This document shows, piece after piece, positions 21,175 to 33,593 of a stretch of 64,000 nt of DNA (the first letter of the stretch is position 1; every line of letters begins with the position of its first letter). Below the pieces are notes generated by a model, which ran no database searches, was not told the DNA's origin, and was given only the letters and a program-made list of their open reading frames with translations. The stretch comes from Acarospora socialis (taxonomy: Eukaryota > Ascomycota > Lecanoromycetes > Acarosporales > Acarosporaceae). The stretch is from NCBI GenBank assembly GCA_025617375.2, contig JAMYGW020000006.1:1927001-1991000 (forward strand). Direction: 5' to 3'. The position numbers and the translations under genes are program-made.

Positions 21175-24100
21175 TGTGAGACTGATCTTGACAGTTATGT
21201 GATAATGAACTTTAAGAGTTGAAATGCATAGATAGAATTGTTGCTAGTCTTTGCAAAAGAAGAAGTGTGCACTTTTATCTCTTTGTGAAGACTGACTTAC
21301 TAAGTATACTAATTATGCAAGATCTCACAAGAGAGCTCTAGTTCTTCACAAATCAAAGTGAACTTACAGTTATTTTTTCTTTTATGTGCTGCATTCTCAT
21401 CACACTTATCTTCAGCTGACTCTCTGTTGAAAAAATTTCTTAATGAGAAGAAAAACAGTGAGTAAGATTTCTTCAATATTCAAAACTCTGTAAAAAAAAA
21501 AAGTACTGAGACAGTTCTTCAGCTCATTTTAACTTGATTAATACTTCACAGTTTAATCTCAGTGTTTCACAAATTTGTGTCAATGCTTCACAAATTTGTC
21601 TCAATACTTCATGAACATTCTTCAATATTTTATGAGCATTATGTCTTGCAGATCTTCTTTGATCTTTTGTGAGCAGCTCTCAATGTTTTACAATTATCTA
21701 CAATGTCTTGCAGATCTTTTCTGATGCTCTGTGAACTTGCTTCAGTATTTTGCAGTTATTTACAATGTTTTACAGATTTTTTTCAGTGTCTTGCAGTCAA
21801 TTTTGATGTTTCACAAATCTTCTTCAATGTTTCATGATCATTTCTGATATTTCACAAATTTACTCAGCTATCACAAATATTTCTGACATTTCACAAGCTT
21901 ACTCAGCTATTCTGAATGTTTCTGATATCTTACAAGCTTATTCAGCTGTTATGAACATTTTTAACATTTTATAAGTTTATTTAACTGTCACAAATGTTTC
22001 TGACATCTCACAAGCTTACTCAGCTGTCACAAATATTTCTAATGTTTCACAAGCTTATCTGACTGTTCAGATAAGTAGATGATCTTTTTACAATAAAATG
22101 TTAAGATTTTTCACTCACAGTTGAGTAACTTCATCAGTATAATTGTGATGTAATTTTCATCAAATCTTTTCACTCACAATCAGATAAGAGTCTCTGAGCA
22201 GAATGCAAAAATGTATTAAAAGTGAATAATTTCAATTTTTTTGCATATAAAATGCATGTCTTTCTAAACTTTTTCTCACACTGCAATATTTATACACACA
22301 AAATCAGATCAAATATAGTCAGTGAGTAATTGTGAAGAGATTCTTCTCTGATTCATGCTTGAGATGTCATTACTGAGTATGTGTGAACAATTTGTTTTGA
22401 ACTTTGAATCATGAGCATGTTGATTAACACTGTGAGTGTCAAATAACTAAATAATGACTTTTCACTTTGTGAATATTCAGCAGTTCTCAAGTTTAATTGT
22501 TGATTTGAGTTTCTTCAACTGTATACTGATTGATTGCAAGACTGCTTTCAGTGTGCAGTCTTCATGAGCACAAACTTTGAAGAACAAGTACACATTGAAA
22601 AATCAATCTTAACAGTATCAGTGTCAAATCACTGACACTCTGCTGTGTTTCACACATTATGAGCATTATAGACAGATTATTTTAATCATTAAAACAGATG
22701 TTGTTTGTGTTTCAGAATGTGTTGCATATACTTTTAACAGTAAAAAGAAAAAGAAGTTCACAAAGTACTACAATAATATCTCAAACTGTATTCAGAAGTG
22801 TGCAGATTGTCTTTAAACTGATTGTTTTTGCATTCTTGATGTTGCATCATTTCTGTCTGCTTTTATGTTACTATCATTACTCATTTTTATGTTATCATCA
22901 TCATTATCTACTTCATCTGTCTTTACATTGTCTCTTACAGATAATACAAAAGAAGAAAGTACTTCTTCAGAATCTGATTTGTTTTCTTATTTGATGATGA
23001 TTATGTACATTAATTCTGATAATATTGCTGTCTCTTTTTTCTGAATTGTCACTTTCAAATTTAATATCATCATCTTCATTCTTCACATCACTGTTATCTG
23101 TTTCTGCAAAACTGCATATATTACAGATATTAAACTATTTTATGACAGTTTGTGATCAGAAAGAAACTTCACAAATAATGAAAAATATGAAAACACTTCA
23201 GCAGATCATGACTGAAAGAATAAAGATGTCTTTTATCATTATAATGATTTATTCTCTCTCTTTTTTCTGTAAATTTCTTTTATACTGATATGATTTAGAA
23301 TATTAATCTGAACAGCATCATCAATCAAAGAAAATAGATCAGCTCTATCTTCTTCAACAGAAAAAAATATATTAATTTTCTCTTTCTTCTGTAAATATTT
23401 TCTAATAAATATAATTCAGAATACTGATCTAAGTAATATCATCTGTAATTGAAGAGAATAAATCTTCTTCTTACTTTTCAATCAAATATGTGCTGACTTC
23501 TTCATCTAATAACATCATCTTTAAGTCATTCTTCTTAGTTTTTTGCAGATTTTCTGAGAAGCACAAACAGTGAAAGTATATTCATCAATACTGCTAAACT
23601 CTCATCACAGATCTATTCTGCTAAGCTTTGCTGAATTTTTTTAATCAGTATTTTGATTTCTTAAGAATTTCATAATGTCAGCACTCTGAGTAAAGAATAC
23701 TCACAAAAGTCTGCATTTCTATGCAGTATGAGTGACAAGTAATTTTTGTGAATGAGCACAAGAATAAAACTAAGTCAGACTTTAGTTCTCTTGAGCTTTG
23801 TGAGTGTTGACTTGAGCTTGTTAAGATTTTCTTTGTAAAACTTATTAATTAGTCTTCAGACATTCTTCACATTAACTTTTGATTTTTAGATTAGATCTGT
23901 GTATCTTTTTCATGCAATTTGATATTGCAATGTTGACTGTTCATCAAGAATTGTTATGATTTATAAATTCAAAATAATGATGATCTTGTACTTACAAAAA
24001 TCTGAGTCTATCACTAAACATAAAAATTCAGATTCTAAGAATTTGTCATTTTTACAGAATCTATGAGCTTGAAGTAAACTGATATAAAAGACATCATGAA

Positions 24101-27100
24101 TATTAAGAGTCTTTGACAGCTCTAACTTATAAATCTAATTTTTTACTCAATCAATAATTCTATAGAATCTGTAGTGTAATTAATTCAGTTTTTACAAGAA
24201 TCTCTTTATGAATATGTTCTTAACATATAGTTAGATCTTTTGTTCAAACTTAAACATGATGTTTCATTATCTCTTATCATAATACTTCTTCTGATACTCT
24301 TGAACTTTCATAAGAGATCTTTAAATTTTTTCACAATTGATGCAAAATCAATCTATAAGAATTTCAGCTTCTGTAGAGCTACTTTTTTTCACTGTATACT
24401 TGATCATTTTATGCATGAACAACAGATCAAATCTTAAGTGATATTTATAAATTATCTCAAAAGATGTCTTTTGAATTGCAGAATGTCTGCTTGCATTGTA
24501 TGCAAACTTCATTAAGAACAATAATACTGTTTAGTCATTTTGCTCATAATTAACATAATTTCACAGATATTATTCAAGAACACTATTCTGATGCTTTGTC
24601 TGTTCATCAGTTTGTGAATAAAAGATAGTGTTTAGTCATCACTTAATCTTTAAAATATACATCACATTGACTCAGAACTGCAAGATAAACAGTGATTTTT
24701 TATCTGACACTATGATAGTCAAGATTCTGTGCAAATGAACTATCTTTTATACAAAGATCTTCACAAGATCTTCTGCAGTCATGTTCTTTCAATATGAAAT
24801 ATAGTGACACATCTTCAAGAATTTGTCAATCACATTCAAAATCACATCATAAATATCTTCATAGACTCTGCTCTCTAACAGATCTGTAATGAAGTTCATT
24901 GTAATTATGTTTCAGAGTTATATAAAGTATTTTAAGAACTGTAATCATTTCACAAACTTTTCACAAATCACTCATGCTTCTAGACATACAAGACAGAATA
25001 AATAATAGTTTTTAATTTGTTTTTTCATCTCTGATCATCAGTACTTCTCATAAACTTGTGTATAGATTCAGTTTGTGATCAAATATTCTGTGAAAAGATC
25101 ATTGTGATGTTTTTGCAATATTTTATTGTGTAAAGCTTTCACATGCAGAATATACATCACATCATTGACATAAAAAAGATCTTTCATCTGTGTTCAGTTA
25201 AAGTATCAATTCTCTTTCTCTGATGTCTCAGCAGTCTTTAAATTCTGAGTCATCTTGTTTGCAAGAAAATTTATTCAAAAATACTTTGATAGACTCTTTA
25301 GAAGAGTTTTGCTCATATTTTCATATGTGATTTTCTCTGTGACAGCTTTGCAAGCTTGTTATTTATGATTTTTATTCTTTTAATTCATGCAATCTGCACT
25401 TAGCAGCTGTCTAACTTGCATACAAGCTCAAATGTACACTTCATAACTTACACTTGCATTCTGTTCATTCTCTGCAACAGTTATTGCTGTTGAAAACAGA
25501 ATTTCTTTTAGTGTTGAGCAATACTTTATGATAGTATTTTCTGTTTTGATCTCTCATCAGTAATTAACTCTCTGAGATGATTCATTCACAAAATTTATAA
25601 TTTTCTTACAATACATCATACAAAAATCATATGCTGATAGTTGCAGAACTTATTTTACATGTCTTTATAACAGCTTATGAAATGATTTCACTATTTAATG
25701 CAGATTGTCATAATCTGTAAGAATCTCAACTGTGTGTCTTGCTTCTTTAAGATAATGTCATCAGTGACAGACACTCTCAACTATAGCAAGCAGCTTTTCA
25801 TCATCAGTTTTATAGTTTTTCTTCACAAATATCATCTTTTGCAAGTAGTACACAACTGATCTTCAGTTGTTGTGTCTTTGCATTAAAATATTAAATATAA
25901 CAAATTCTGAAACATCTGTCTCTACTTAGATTTCTTTTTCTGAGTTAAAGTGTCTCAGAAAAGATGCTGTCATAAAAATCTTAATTAATTTGCAAAAAAA
26001 ATGTGCAGTCTCTGAGATCAGAAATTCTGATATCTGCAAGATCAGTTTTTTTTTAAAATATCTTCACTGTCTTTCAGCATGCTTATAAGTTCTGCAGCAA
26101 TGCAGAAAAATTCATTTATGAATTTTCTATAGAAGTTTATAAAGTCTATAAAGCTTTAAATTTTAAAAATACTTTCTGACTCTGATCAGTTGAAAATCAT
26201 GACAATACAATCTTCTTTTATCTTCACTTCTTTGTCTGTAATAATAAATTTCACAAATAATACTCTTTTCACAGAAAACTAACATTTGCTGAGCTTCACA
26301 TACAGTTCTGCTTCTAAGAGCACTTCTAAAATGATGTGAACATGTTGTTTATGTTTATTTTCATTCTTGAAATAAATCAGAATATTGTTCAGAAATACTA
26401 TCACAAAGATGTTTAGATATTTATAAAGTATCTTGTGAATGTATGACTGAAAGATTGTTGATGCATTGATTAACTTAAAGAACATCATCAAGTACTCATA
26501 CAGTCTGTATTAAATGCAGAAAACTGTTTTTCATTTGTCATCTTCACAGATGCAAATTCAGTAGTAAACATTCTTTATATCAATTTTTATGAAGATCTTA
26601 ATCTCATTTATGTGATTCATGATTTTCTCAATTAAGAATAAGAAGTAATGATTCTTTGTGATAACTGCATTGAGTTCACAGTAATTGACACATAATTGCA
26701 GCTTACTGTTGAGCTTGAGTGCAAATAGCACTGATATTCTCACAAAAGACTGTGAAAATCAGATGAAATCATTTTCTAAATTCTCATTCAGATATCTTTG
26801 AAGCTCTGTAAGCTTTTTTTCTGAGAGATTATAGATAGAATTGAAGAGTGAAGTTCATTTATTAATTAAATCAATGACATGATTCTGCTCACAGTGCAGA
26901 GACAAATTATTAACTTTTCTTTTCAAAAACATCTTCACAAAATTGCAGTACAACTTTAAAATTTTCACTTGAGCTGCATCATTCTGATTCTCTGTGTGCT
27001 CTATGCAGACTTAATATATTTAACTTGAATCTTCAAACTCTAACTTCTTCATGAAAACTTTAAGATTTAGTTCATCACTATTCTTCAACTTCATGAAGTC

Positions 27101-29101
27101 TTTCACATTCTCTCTTCAAATGAAAGTTCACTGAAAGTAACTTATTACTGAATCTCTTCAGATCAGTCAGATCATTCTAAATATTATATTAGATTTTATT
27201 TCTGTGATTGTAAGAGATTCATGATGCTTGCAAATCTCTTCATTGTCATTGTGAATGAAGATCTGTTCATGATACATATTATATATAATTATCAGTTGTT
27301 GATTAATATCAACAGCATCTTTCACAAAGAATAAAAATACTAAATTTAAAATTATAACTATGTTCAGATGCAGAAAGTTGATGTTATTTCTGCTGTTCAT
27401 CATTGTTCATAGTTTTCACTTCACAAGATATATCACAATTTATAGAGCTTTCTTCTTGAAAAGATTCAACTGAGAAAACTTATATATCTTGTGTACAGTC
27501 TCTTTCTTGAAAGACTCTGTCTTCATAAACTTTTTCTTTGTCTTTTCAGTGATACTATTCTTCTTTGAGAATTCATATGCTCTGTGAAAACTTCACAAAC
27601 TTTTTTTGTTTACAACATTTGCAGAAGATCTATTTTTCTTGATGCTTCAGCAGTTTCTTATAAGATGATTAATCTTATTGCAATTGAAGCACTTAATAAA
27701 TTGATCTCTATCACTCTGAGAAACTTTTTTCTCAGATCTTGTTGCAGATTTATTGTTAGTCTTTTGAAAAGACTCAAACTTCTTTTGATAGAGTGATGCT
27801 TTCTTTTGCTCATAAAAGAATAGATTGAGTCATAATTTTTTTGTGAAAACTATCATGTTCTCTTTAATATTAAACAGCTCTGATTGTTTACAAATCTTTT
27901 TGTACATGAGTTCATTCAGATTACAATAAAAGAGCATGACTTGAATCTTATTCATCTTGTTTACTTCACTCTCTATCTGAAATTAAAGTTCATTATAATG
28001 ACAGAGATATTTCTCATTCAACTTCTCATCTCTTTTATTTGCTCACAATCACTTCATTCAGATATTATGAGTTCAATTTGTTTTATTTTTCAACAAATTC
28101 TCTAAAAATTTCTTCAAAAGTTCTCATTCTTCTGCAAGCTTTTTCTCTTTACAGTATGTCTTTTATTGATTTATGACAAAGTAATGTAAATAATGAATCA
28201 TCTCTGAATACTGAGTCTTCTTTGACATATTCTCTGTATTAATATTTATCTGATGACAGAAATCACAATAGTGACTATAAATGCTGCTTTTATAGAGATT
28301 CATACTTGAGAGTATCTTTATGAGTTAAGTTCATTTAGCTTCACAATCTATCTCTAGATTTGCAGACTCAGAGTAATCATGTTTGATTTGTGCACAAAGT
28401 TGCAAATTTATATGCTCTTGCTCTGTGAGCTGAATTCTTAACTTTAGTTTATGAATCACAGCATTTTCTGAGAATTTCTCAAATTTCAATGTCTTCATGA
28501 GAGTGTTTACTATCTCACAAAGAAATTCTTTGTTCTTTCACAAAGTATATCTGATCTTGTGAACAACTTCTTTAGATTTGTGAATTTGCTCATTGATCTT
28601 GTGAAATATGATTTGCATCTCACAAACTTCAAATTTATTCTCTTTTTCTTCTTCTTCATCATCTGACATTCACAGTATGAAGTTCTCATCACTTTCAAGT
28701 TTGTCAGTAATTAATTCATGAACATCTTCAGTAAAATCATTCACAGAGACTTCAGACTTCTTTAGATGCTTAGATTTCTTTTACATCACAAAGTTCTTTA
28801 ATTTCACTTCTTTCACTCACATGATTCTTTCTGCTCTTCACAAGAATTGTTTTGATCTTGAAGTTATTGTTAAATAACTACTTTACAATAAATCAGAGCA
28901 ACAATATTGTGAGACTGATCTTGACAGTTACATGATAATGAACTTTAAGAGTTGAGATGCATAGATAGAATTGTTGCTAGTTTTTGCAAAAGAAAAAGTG
29001 TGCACTTTTATTTCTTTGTGAAGACTGACTTACTAAGCATACTAGCTATGCAAGATCTCACAAGAGAACTCTAGCTCTTCACAAATCAGAGTGAGCTTAC
29101 A
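21175..29101 (-). mobile_element. Element F: fossil Ty3/gypsy element inserted in E
   Basis: LTRs of 194 bp at 21,175-21,368 and 28,908-29,101 (TGTGAGACTG...CTTACA on the plus strand) are flanked by a perfect target duplication AATGT (21,170-21,174 and 29,102-29,106). Coding parts read on the minus strand: gag with a zinc knuckle (CFNCNKINHLIRNC, near 27,650-27,690) and reverse transcriptase at about 26,000-26,900 (FVIVFLNNILIYF). RNase H and integrase should follow toward 24,000 but are hard to recognise. The long region 21,370-23,800 between pol and the 3' LTR holds a minisatellite and plus-strand open stretches. At 7.9 kb it is longer than its neighbours and belongs to a different family. 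It is broken many times. Confidence 0.82.
21540..22075. repeat. Degenerate minisatellite inside element F
   Basis: Tandem units built on the motif TTTCACAA. The right part (about 21,845-22,065) has units near 39 bp, each containing TTTCTGACATTTCACAAGCT followed by TACTCAGCTGTCACAAAT, about five to six copies. The left part has shorter, more decayed units with TTGCAGATCTT and TTCACAAATTT. It lies between the pol region and the 3' LTR of F. Confidence 0.65.
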
Positions 29102-31299
29102 AATGTAATATAAACATTATAAGTACACTGTCATGTTATTTAAACTGAAAAATGCATCTGTTATCTTTCAAAAACTAATTAATGATACATTATGAAAGTA
29201 TCTTGATGACTTTGTAATCACATATTTTAACAATATTCTGATATATTCAGAAGATCTTAAAAAGCACAAAGAACATGTGCACAAGATACTGAAGAGACTC
29301 AAGAAAAGAACTCTATATATAAAAGAATTAAAAAGTAGATTCAAAATTCAGAAAGTCAGTTTTCTAGACTATGTGATTTGATCTGAATGTATTGAGAAGA
29401 ATTCAGAAAAGATAGTGACAGTCAGACACTAATCAACATTAATATGAGTCAAAAAAAGTACAGATCTTTCTAGAATTAATGAACTATTACTGAAAATTTG
29501 TATTACACTATGTGAAAATAATGAAATCTCTCATGTAACTGATGCAGAGAAGTAAGAGATGATGTTGAGATAAGAAGTAAGAAAATGTGTTTTATGCACT
29601 AAAGAGAAATCTTAGTGAAATAACTCATCTTGTAATATCTCAACCAACATGCAAGAAGATATCAAAAATCAACACTTTAGATTTCACAGTAAATGCATGT
29701 CTGTATTAAATTGAAGATAAACAAAGAAGATTCATAGTGTTTTGATCTAGAAAATTGTCAGAATTCAAGAAAAAATATGAGATTCATGATAAGAAACTTC
29801 TTACAATAGTGAAAGCACTGCAAGATTAAAAATCTTATCTTGCAGAAATAAGTAAGTTAATTCAGATCTTTATGAATCACAAGAATCTGAGAAACTTTGC
29901 AACAATAAAGCAACTCAATCAGTGACAGATTTGTTGAACAAAGCAGTTAGTCAATTTTGAATTTCAGATTCATTACAAGAAAAATAATAAAAATAATAAA
30001 GCAAATACTTTGAGCAGATAATCTGATCATGAAGAAGTAAAATGAGTTTATGCTGAAATTCTCAGTGAAGATAACAACAAAATTCTTATAAAAAGCTTAA
30101 CAACAACATACAAGATAGAACAGACTTTCTTGATGAATGAAAAACTCATTGAAATATATCATCATGACAAAATCAAAGAACATTTGAGAGTCAAATACAC
30201 AGAAGATCTAGTGCAAAGAAGATACAATATTAACAATTTTAGAAAATGAGTCATCAGAATGATCACTGTGTGTAATTCATGTTGAAGAAATAAGATTAAA
30301 CAAGATAAACAATATGATAAAGTAATACAACTAAATGCATTAAATGCATCATGAGAATCAGTTACTATAAACATCATTATGAAGTTATCATCATCAAAAG
30401 ATTCAGCATGAGAAGTGAGATTCAATAGTATATTAACTATAGTGAACAAATCAATCAAGTACACAATGTTCATTTCATTCAAAGAGATCATGACAGCATC
30501 AGTATTGATATATATCATACTGCAAGAATTAATTAATAATTACAGACTATTAAAAAAGTTTATTACTGACAAAGACAAGCTGTTTACAAGCAAATTTTAA
30601 GAAATGCTCACAGCAGAACTTGAGATAAAACACAAAATATTAATGATATATTATTCACAGATAAATGAGCAAAGTGAGTGAATGAATCAGACAGTAAAAA
30701 TATACTTAAAACACTATGTCAATGAAAATCAGAATGACTGAATATGACTGTTGTCAACAATACAGTTTGTGTACAACAACACAAAAAACAAGATCATGAG
30801 AAAAACATCTTTCTACATGAACTATAACTACAATTCAGAGATATAATGAGATCTCAGAAAATACAGATCACAGAGTTAAAAAGTAATTGTGAATATTGTA
30901 CAGATAAAGAAACTGTATCAAGATTTAATGAAATGAATTGAACAGCAAATGAAATGAGCAATAAAGACAAAATCATTTGAGAAAGAAAAGAAAATATATT
31001 TAAAAATAAACAACATAAAAACTAAAGAAAAAAGCAAGAAGCTGAAGAACAAAAGCATTGAATCATTCAGAATTATATGAGACATCAAGAAGTTAAGTTA
31101 TGAATTAAACTTATTCAAGAAAATGAGAATACACTCAATATTTCATGCATTCATGCTACAGCATTGCAATCAATTCATATTACTTTAAATCATTGAAACA
31201 TCTGTCAAACTCAATGAAGAATATGAAGTTAAGAATATTTTAAGAAAGAAAATGATTAGTAAAAAAGTTCACTATCTTATAAAATGAAAAGATCATAAT

Positions 31300-31850
31300 A
31301 TCTCAGAGAATATCTGAGAGTTCAAGAGAAATTTTAAGAACTGTGTGAAAACACTTCAATATTTTGAAAAAAGAAGTCAATATTAGTTCAGAAGAATGAA
31401 AACATTGAGTTGATAAGTTGCAACATTGTTTGAAAATTTTCATTCTCAGTTTCATTATTATTACTATTAAGCTCAACAGCAAGACAATCAGTCTTTTGCA
31501 AAGCACAATGATCTATTTGATTCAATATTCATTGAAAATGCATAACTTTCAAGAAAAGTGCAGCAAGCTCAGCATGCTTGATTGTCAATTTGCTGTTTGC
31601 TTTACTTATTTTCTTTTGAAGTGAAAGTCAAGTTCTATTGAGAGACTCTCACAATACATTGACACACAGATGATCATGACAAGTATATTTGTTATATTTT
31701 GATTAAGATTTCATTACAAAATAATTGATATCACAACTGACACAATAGTCACAAGAACACAAAGCAGACACATCATCAATCTGAATTTTCTTTGCAATTT
31801 TTAGACAATTGAAATTTTTAAAAAGCATTGTTGCTGATAACAGACAATGT
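31300..31850 (-). other. Element E antisense accessory frame (decayed)
   Basis: On the strand opposite to gag-pol, between the chromodomain segment and the 3' LTR, lies sequence related to the antisense frames of elements A, B, C and D. A cysteine-rich part lies near 31,690-31,800 and a Ser/Asp-rich part near 31,300-31,506. It is the most decayed of the five. Described as a fossil part of E. Confidence 0.5.
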
Positions 31851-31906
31851 GAATATTCTCACTTATATAAATTCTAAAAAATTAACATCTGAGAAGAGAA
31901 GAATAA

Positions 31907-32277
31907 TATTATAATCAAGTCAAAGTAAACTTAAAGTGAACTGATGTATATACATGAAGAATGTATATTCAGAAGATATTTAGACAGCAGTTATGTGATA
32001 TTTCAATATGCTTAATGACAAGCTTGATGAGCAAGTTCAATAAGTGCATAAATAAGTTGTCTTAACAGACTTAACAATGAGACTAATGAGTAAGCTCAGT
32101 ATATAGACACAGTTATTTTTTTTATGAAAAGAATTATGTTTAACTTCTAGTTACAATTTAGATGTTATCAGACAATCACTGTATGAAAGAATTCTTATAT
32201 TAACAAGATTAAATTCTTAGTTCTAATATATTTAAGAAATCTCAGATTGAACATTACACTTCAGTTAGAATGTAACA
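31907..32277 (+). repeat. Element E 3' LTR (371 bp)
   Basis: Pairs with the 5' LTR at 17,848. It is preceded by a purine-rich tract and followed by CTGAA, the right-hand target duplication. It ends TGTAACA. Confidence 0.85.
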
Positions 32278-32860
32278 CTGAAGACAGTCAAAACAGTTAG
32301 ATTTCTTCTGCAAATCTTATGATCTGATTGTGAAAAGAAAACAACATTGTGTGTTGAGATGCATACAGCACTGTGTCATACAACACAGTTAGATATTGAT
32401 TTGACTGACTGTTACTACTATGACACAAGCACTACAAATCAATACATTAAGACTTGATAATCTCAACTGACAAAAAGTCAGATCTTTTGCTGATGTATAA
32501 GTATTTTTTTATTTAATATTGCTTGTACAATGCTAATATATTTAAAATTACTTTCATCATCTCACAGAAGAGAAATTTTATGATTATTTATTTTTTGATG
32601 ATTGTATTATCATGCTGACTATATATATGTCAATTGTATGATGAAAGATTTATGAATTTGTGCAACTGTGAAATAATCACATCATACAATGACAATTCAA
32701 TTATTTCAATACTGTAACTGATCAGTTTCATGTGCTATATAATTATTCAGAAACAGTTGCAGCAAAGAATTATGACATGTCAGTGAACATGAATTTCATT
32801 GATCAATTACAGACATCATATGCAAGTTGAGATACATATTCTTAATTCACTAGTATTGTA

Positions 32861-33593
32861 TAATGCACTAATTTATAAATATTGATGAATATCTTTCATC
32901 TATTATTCTTAATTAATGTGCAAAACAGCTGCAGAATTTAAATAAAACTTTTAGATATTTATGCAGAGAATGCTTTTGCAGATAAATTATGATCTTATTG
33001 TGAGATTTATGTTCAGTTGTGCACAATTGTACAATGACATATTCAATTAAAATTAATGTCAATTCTAATCAAATCAGTTAAATCACATAGAAAAATGTTT
33101 TTGATCAAAATTGAACAGACTGCAGAAAATGAATTTAGTGCTCAGTTAATAGATCAGAAACAAGACTTAGAGATTGTATAAAATAATGATGAGATAAACA
33201 TTTTTAAGAAAGAATCAGATCTCAATATTAAAGTGACTGTTGAGTTAAGTTGACTTTGACTGACTTGATGTCAGAGTAAATAATGAAGTACAGTCACAGC
33301 ATTATGTCTTAGTAAGTATAGCTAAGTGAGAGTCTATAAGTATAAGACTTCTTCACACATAAAACTCTTTAAAGATTAGTTTTGACATCAATAGAGATAT
33401 ATTGTGTTGCTCTATCATTGAATAGCTTGTGTATCATTATATTTCACACTGTCATAAATTTACTCTAGTAATCTATCTGTGATAGATAGATATTGAGACT
33501 TACACTTAAACTGAGCTTTTGAGTTGAGCTGAGTCAAGTTGAGTTTTTGAGCTTGAAGATTTGAACTGAGTTTGATTTAAAAGTCTAACTCAG
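32861..33593. other. AT-rich gap left of element A, possible old LTR fragment
   Basis: No gene is supported. A stretch at about 33,238-33,504 starts TGTTGAGTTAAG and ends GACTTACA and has the feel of a solo LTR, but no target duplication was found. The last 90 bp are rich in TTGAG and CTGAG motifs. CTCAG at 33,589-33,593 is the left target duplication of element A. Confidence 0.35.

Larger units (their letters stand above)
17848..32277 (+). mobile_element. Element E: fossil Ty3/gypsy chromovirus, nested host of F and a solo LTR
   Basis: LTRs of 371 bp lie at 17,848-18,584 (interrupted by a solo LTR) and 31,907-32,277; the flanks CTAAA and CTGAA are a near-match 5-bp target duplication. Without its insertions the element is about 6.1 kb. 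Parts in order are gag (about 18,660-20,400, with a CCHC-type zinc knuckle near 19,420), a protease-like region near 20,460, reverse transcriptase split at 21,174/29,102 by element F, RNase H, integrase (29,900-31,000) and a chromodomain-like segment (about 31,215-31,320). An antisense accessory frame lies at about 31,300-31,850 and a purine-rich tract precedes the 3' LTR. The element is broken many times and is among the oldest here, since two other elements inserted in it. Confidence 0.85.
17050..32860 (+). pseudogene. Relic of a fungal integrase-core (rve-like DDE) gene, split by element E
   Basis: Two pieces, 17,050-17,847 and 32,278-32,860, match consecutive parts of a protein family common in fungal genomes and usually annotated as integrase-core domain protein. 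The left piece carries a helix-turn-helix-like N-terminal part (TVKKISQLLEEEHKVV) and the start of the catalytic domain (SIDDHNKLSM, IYAEINAFSHYIS, VDISNYTKVSVA). The right piece continues the catalytic domain (around 32,340-32,460: TQLDIDLTDCYYYDTST, then NQYIK) and the C-terminal part (ETVAAKNYDMSVNMNFIDQL). Element E lies between them with a target duplication. The relic is interrupted many times and is not functional. It may be a decayed host gene or the transposase of an unclassified element; recognition is from memory of the family, so moderately sure. Confidence 0.55.

Noticed and set aside
22698-23288. Two plus-strand frames as free-standing host genes
   Set aside because: They lie inside element F between pol and its 3' LTR and are CpG-free like the rest; treated as part of the fossil.
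33238-33504. Possible solo LTR (TGTTGAGTTAAG...GACTTACA)
   Set aside because: No matching target duplication (GTGAC versus CTTAA) and no second copy in the window; kept only as a remark.
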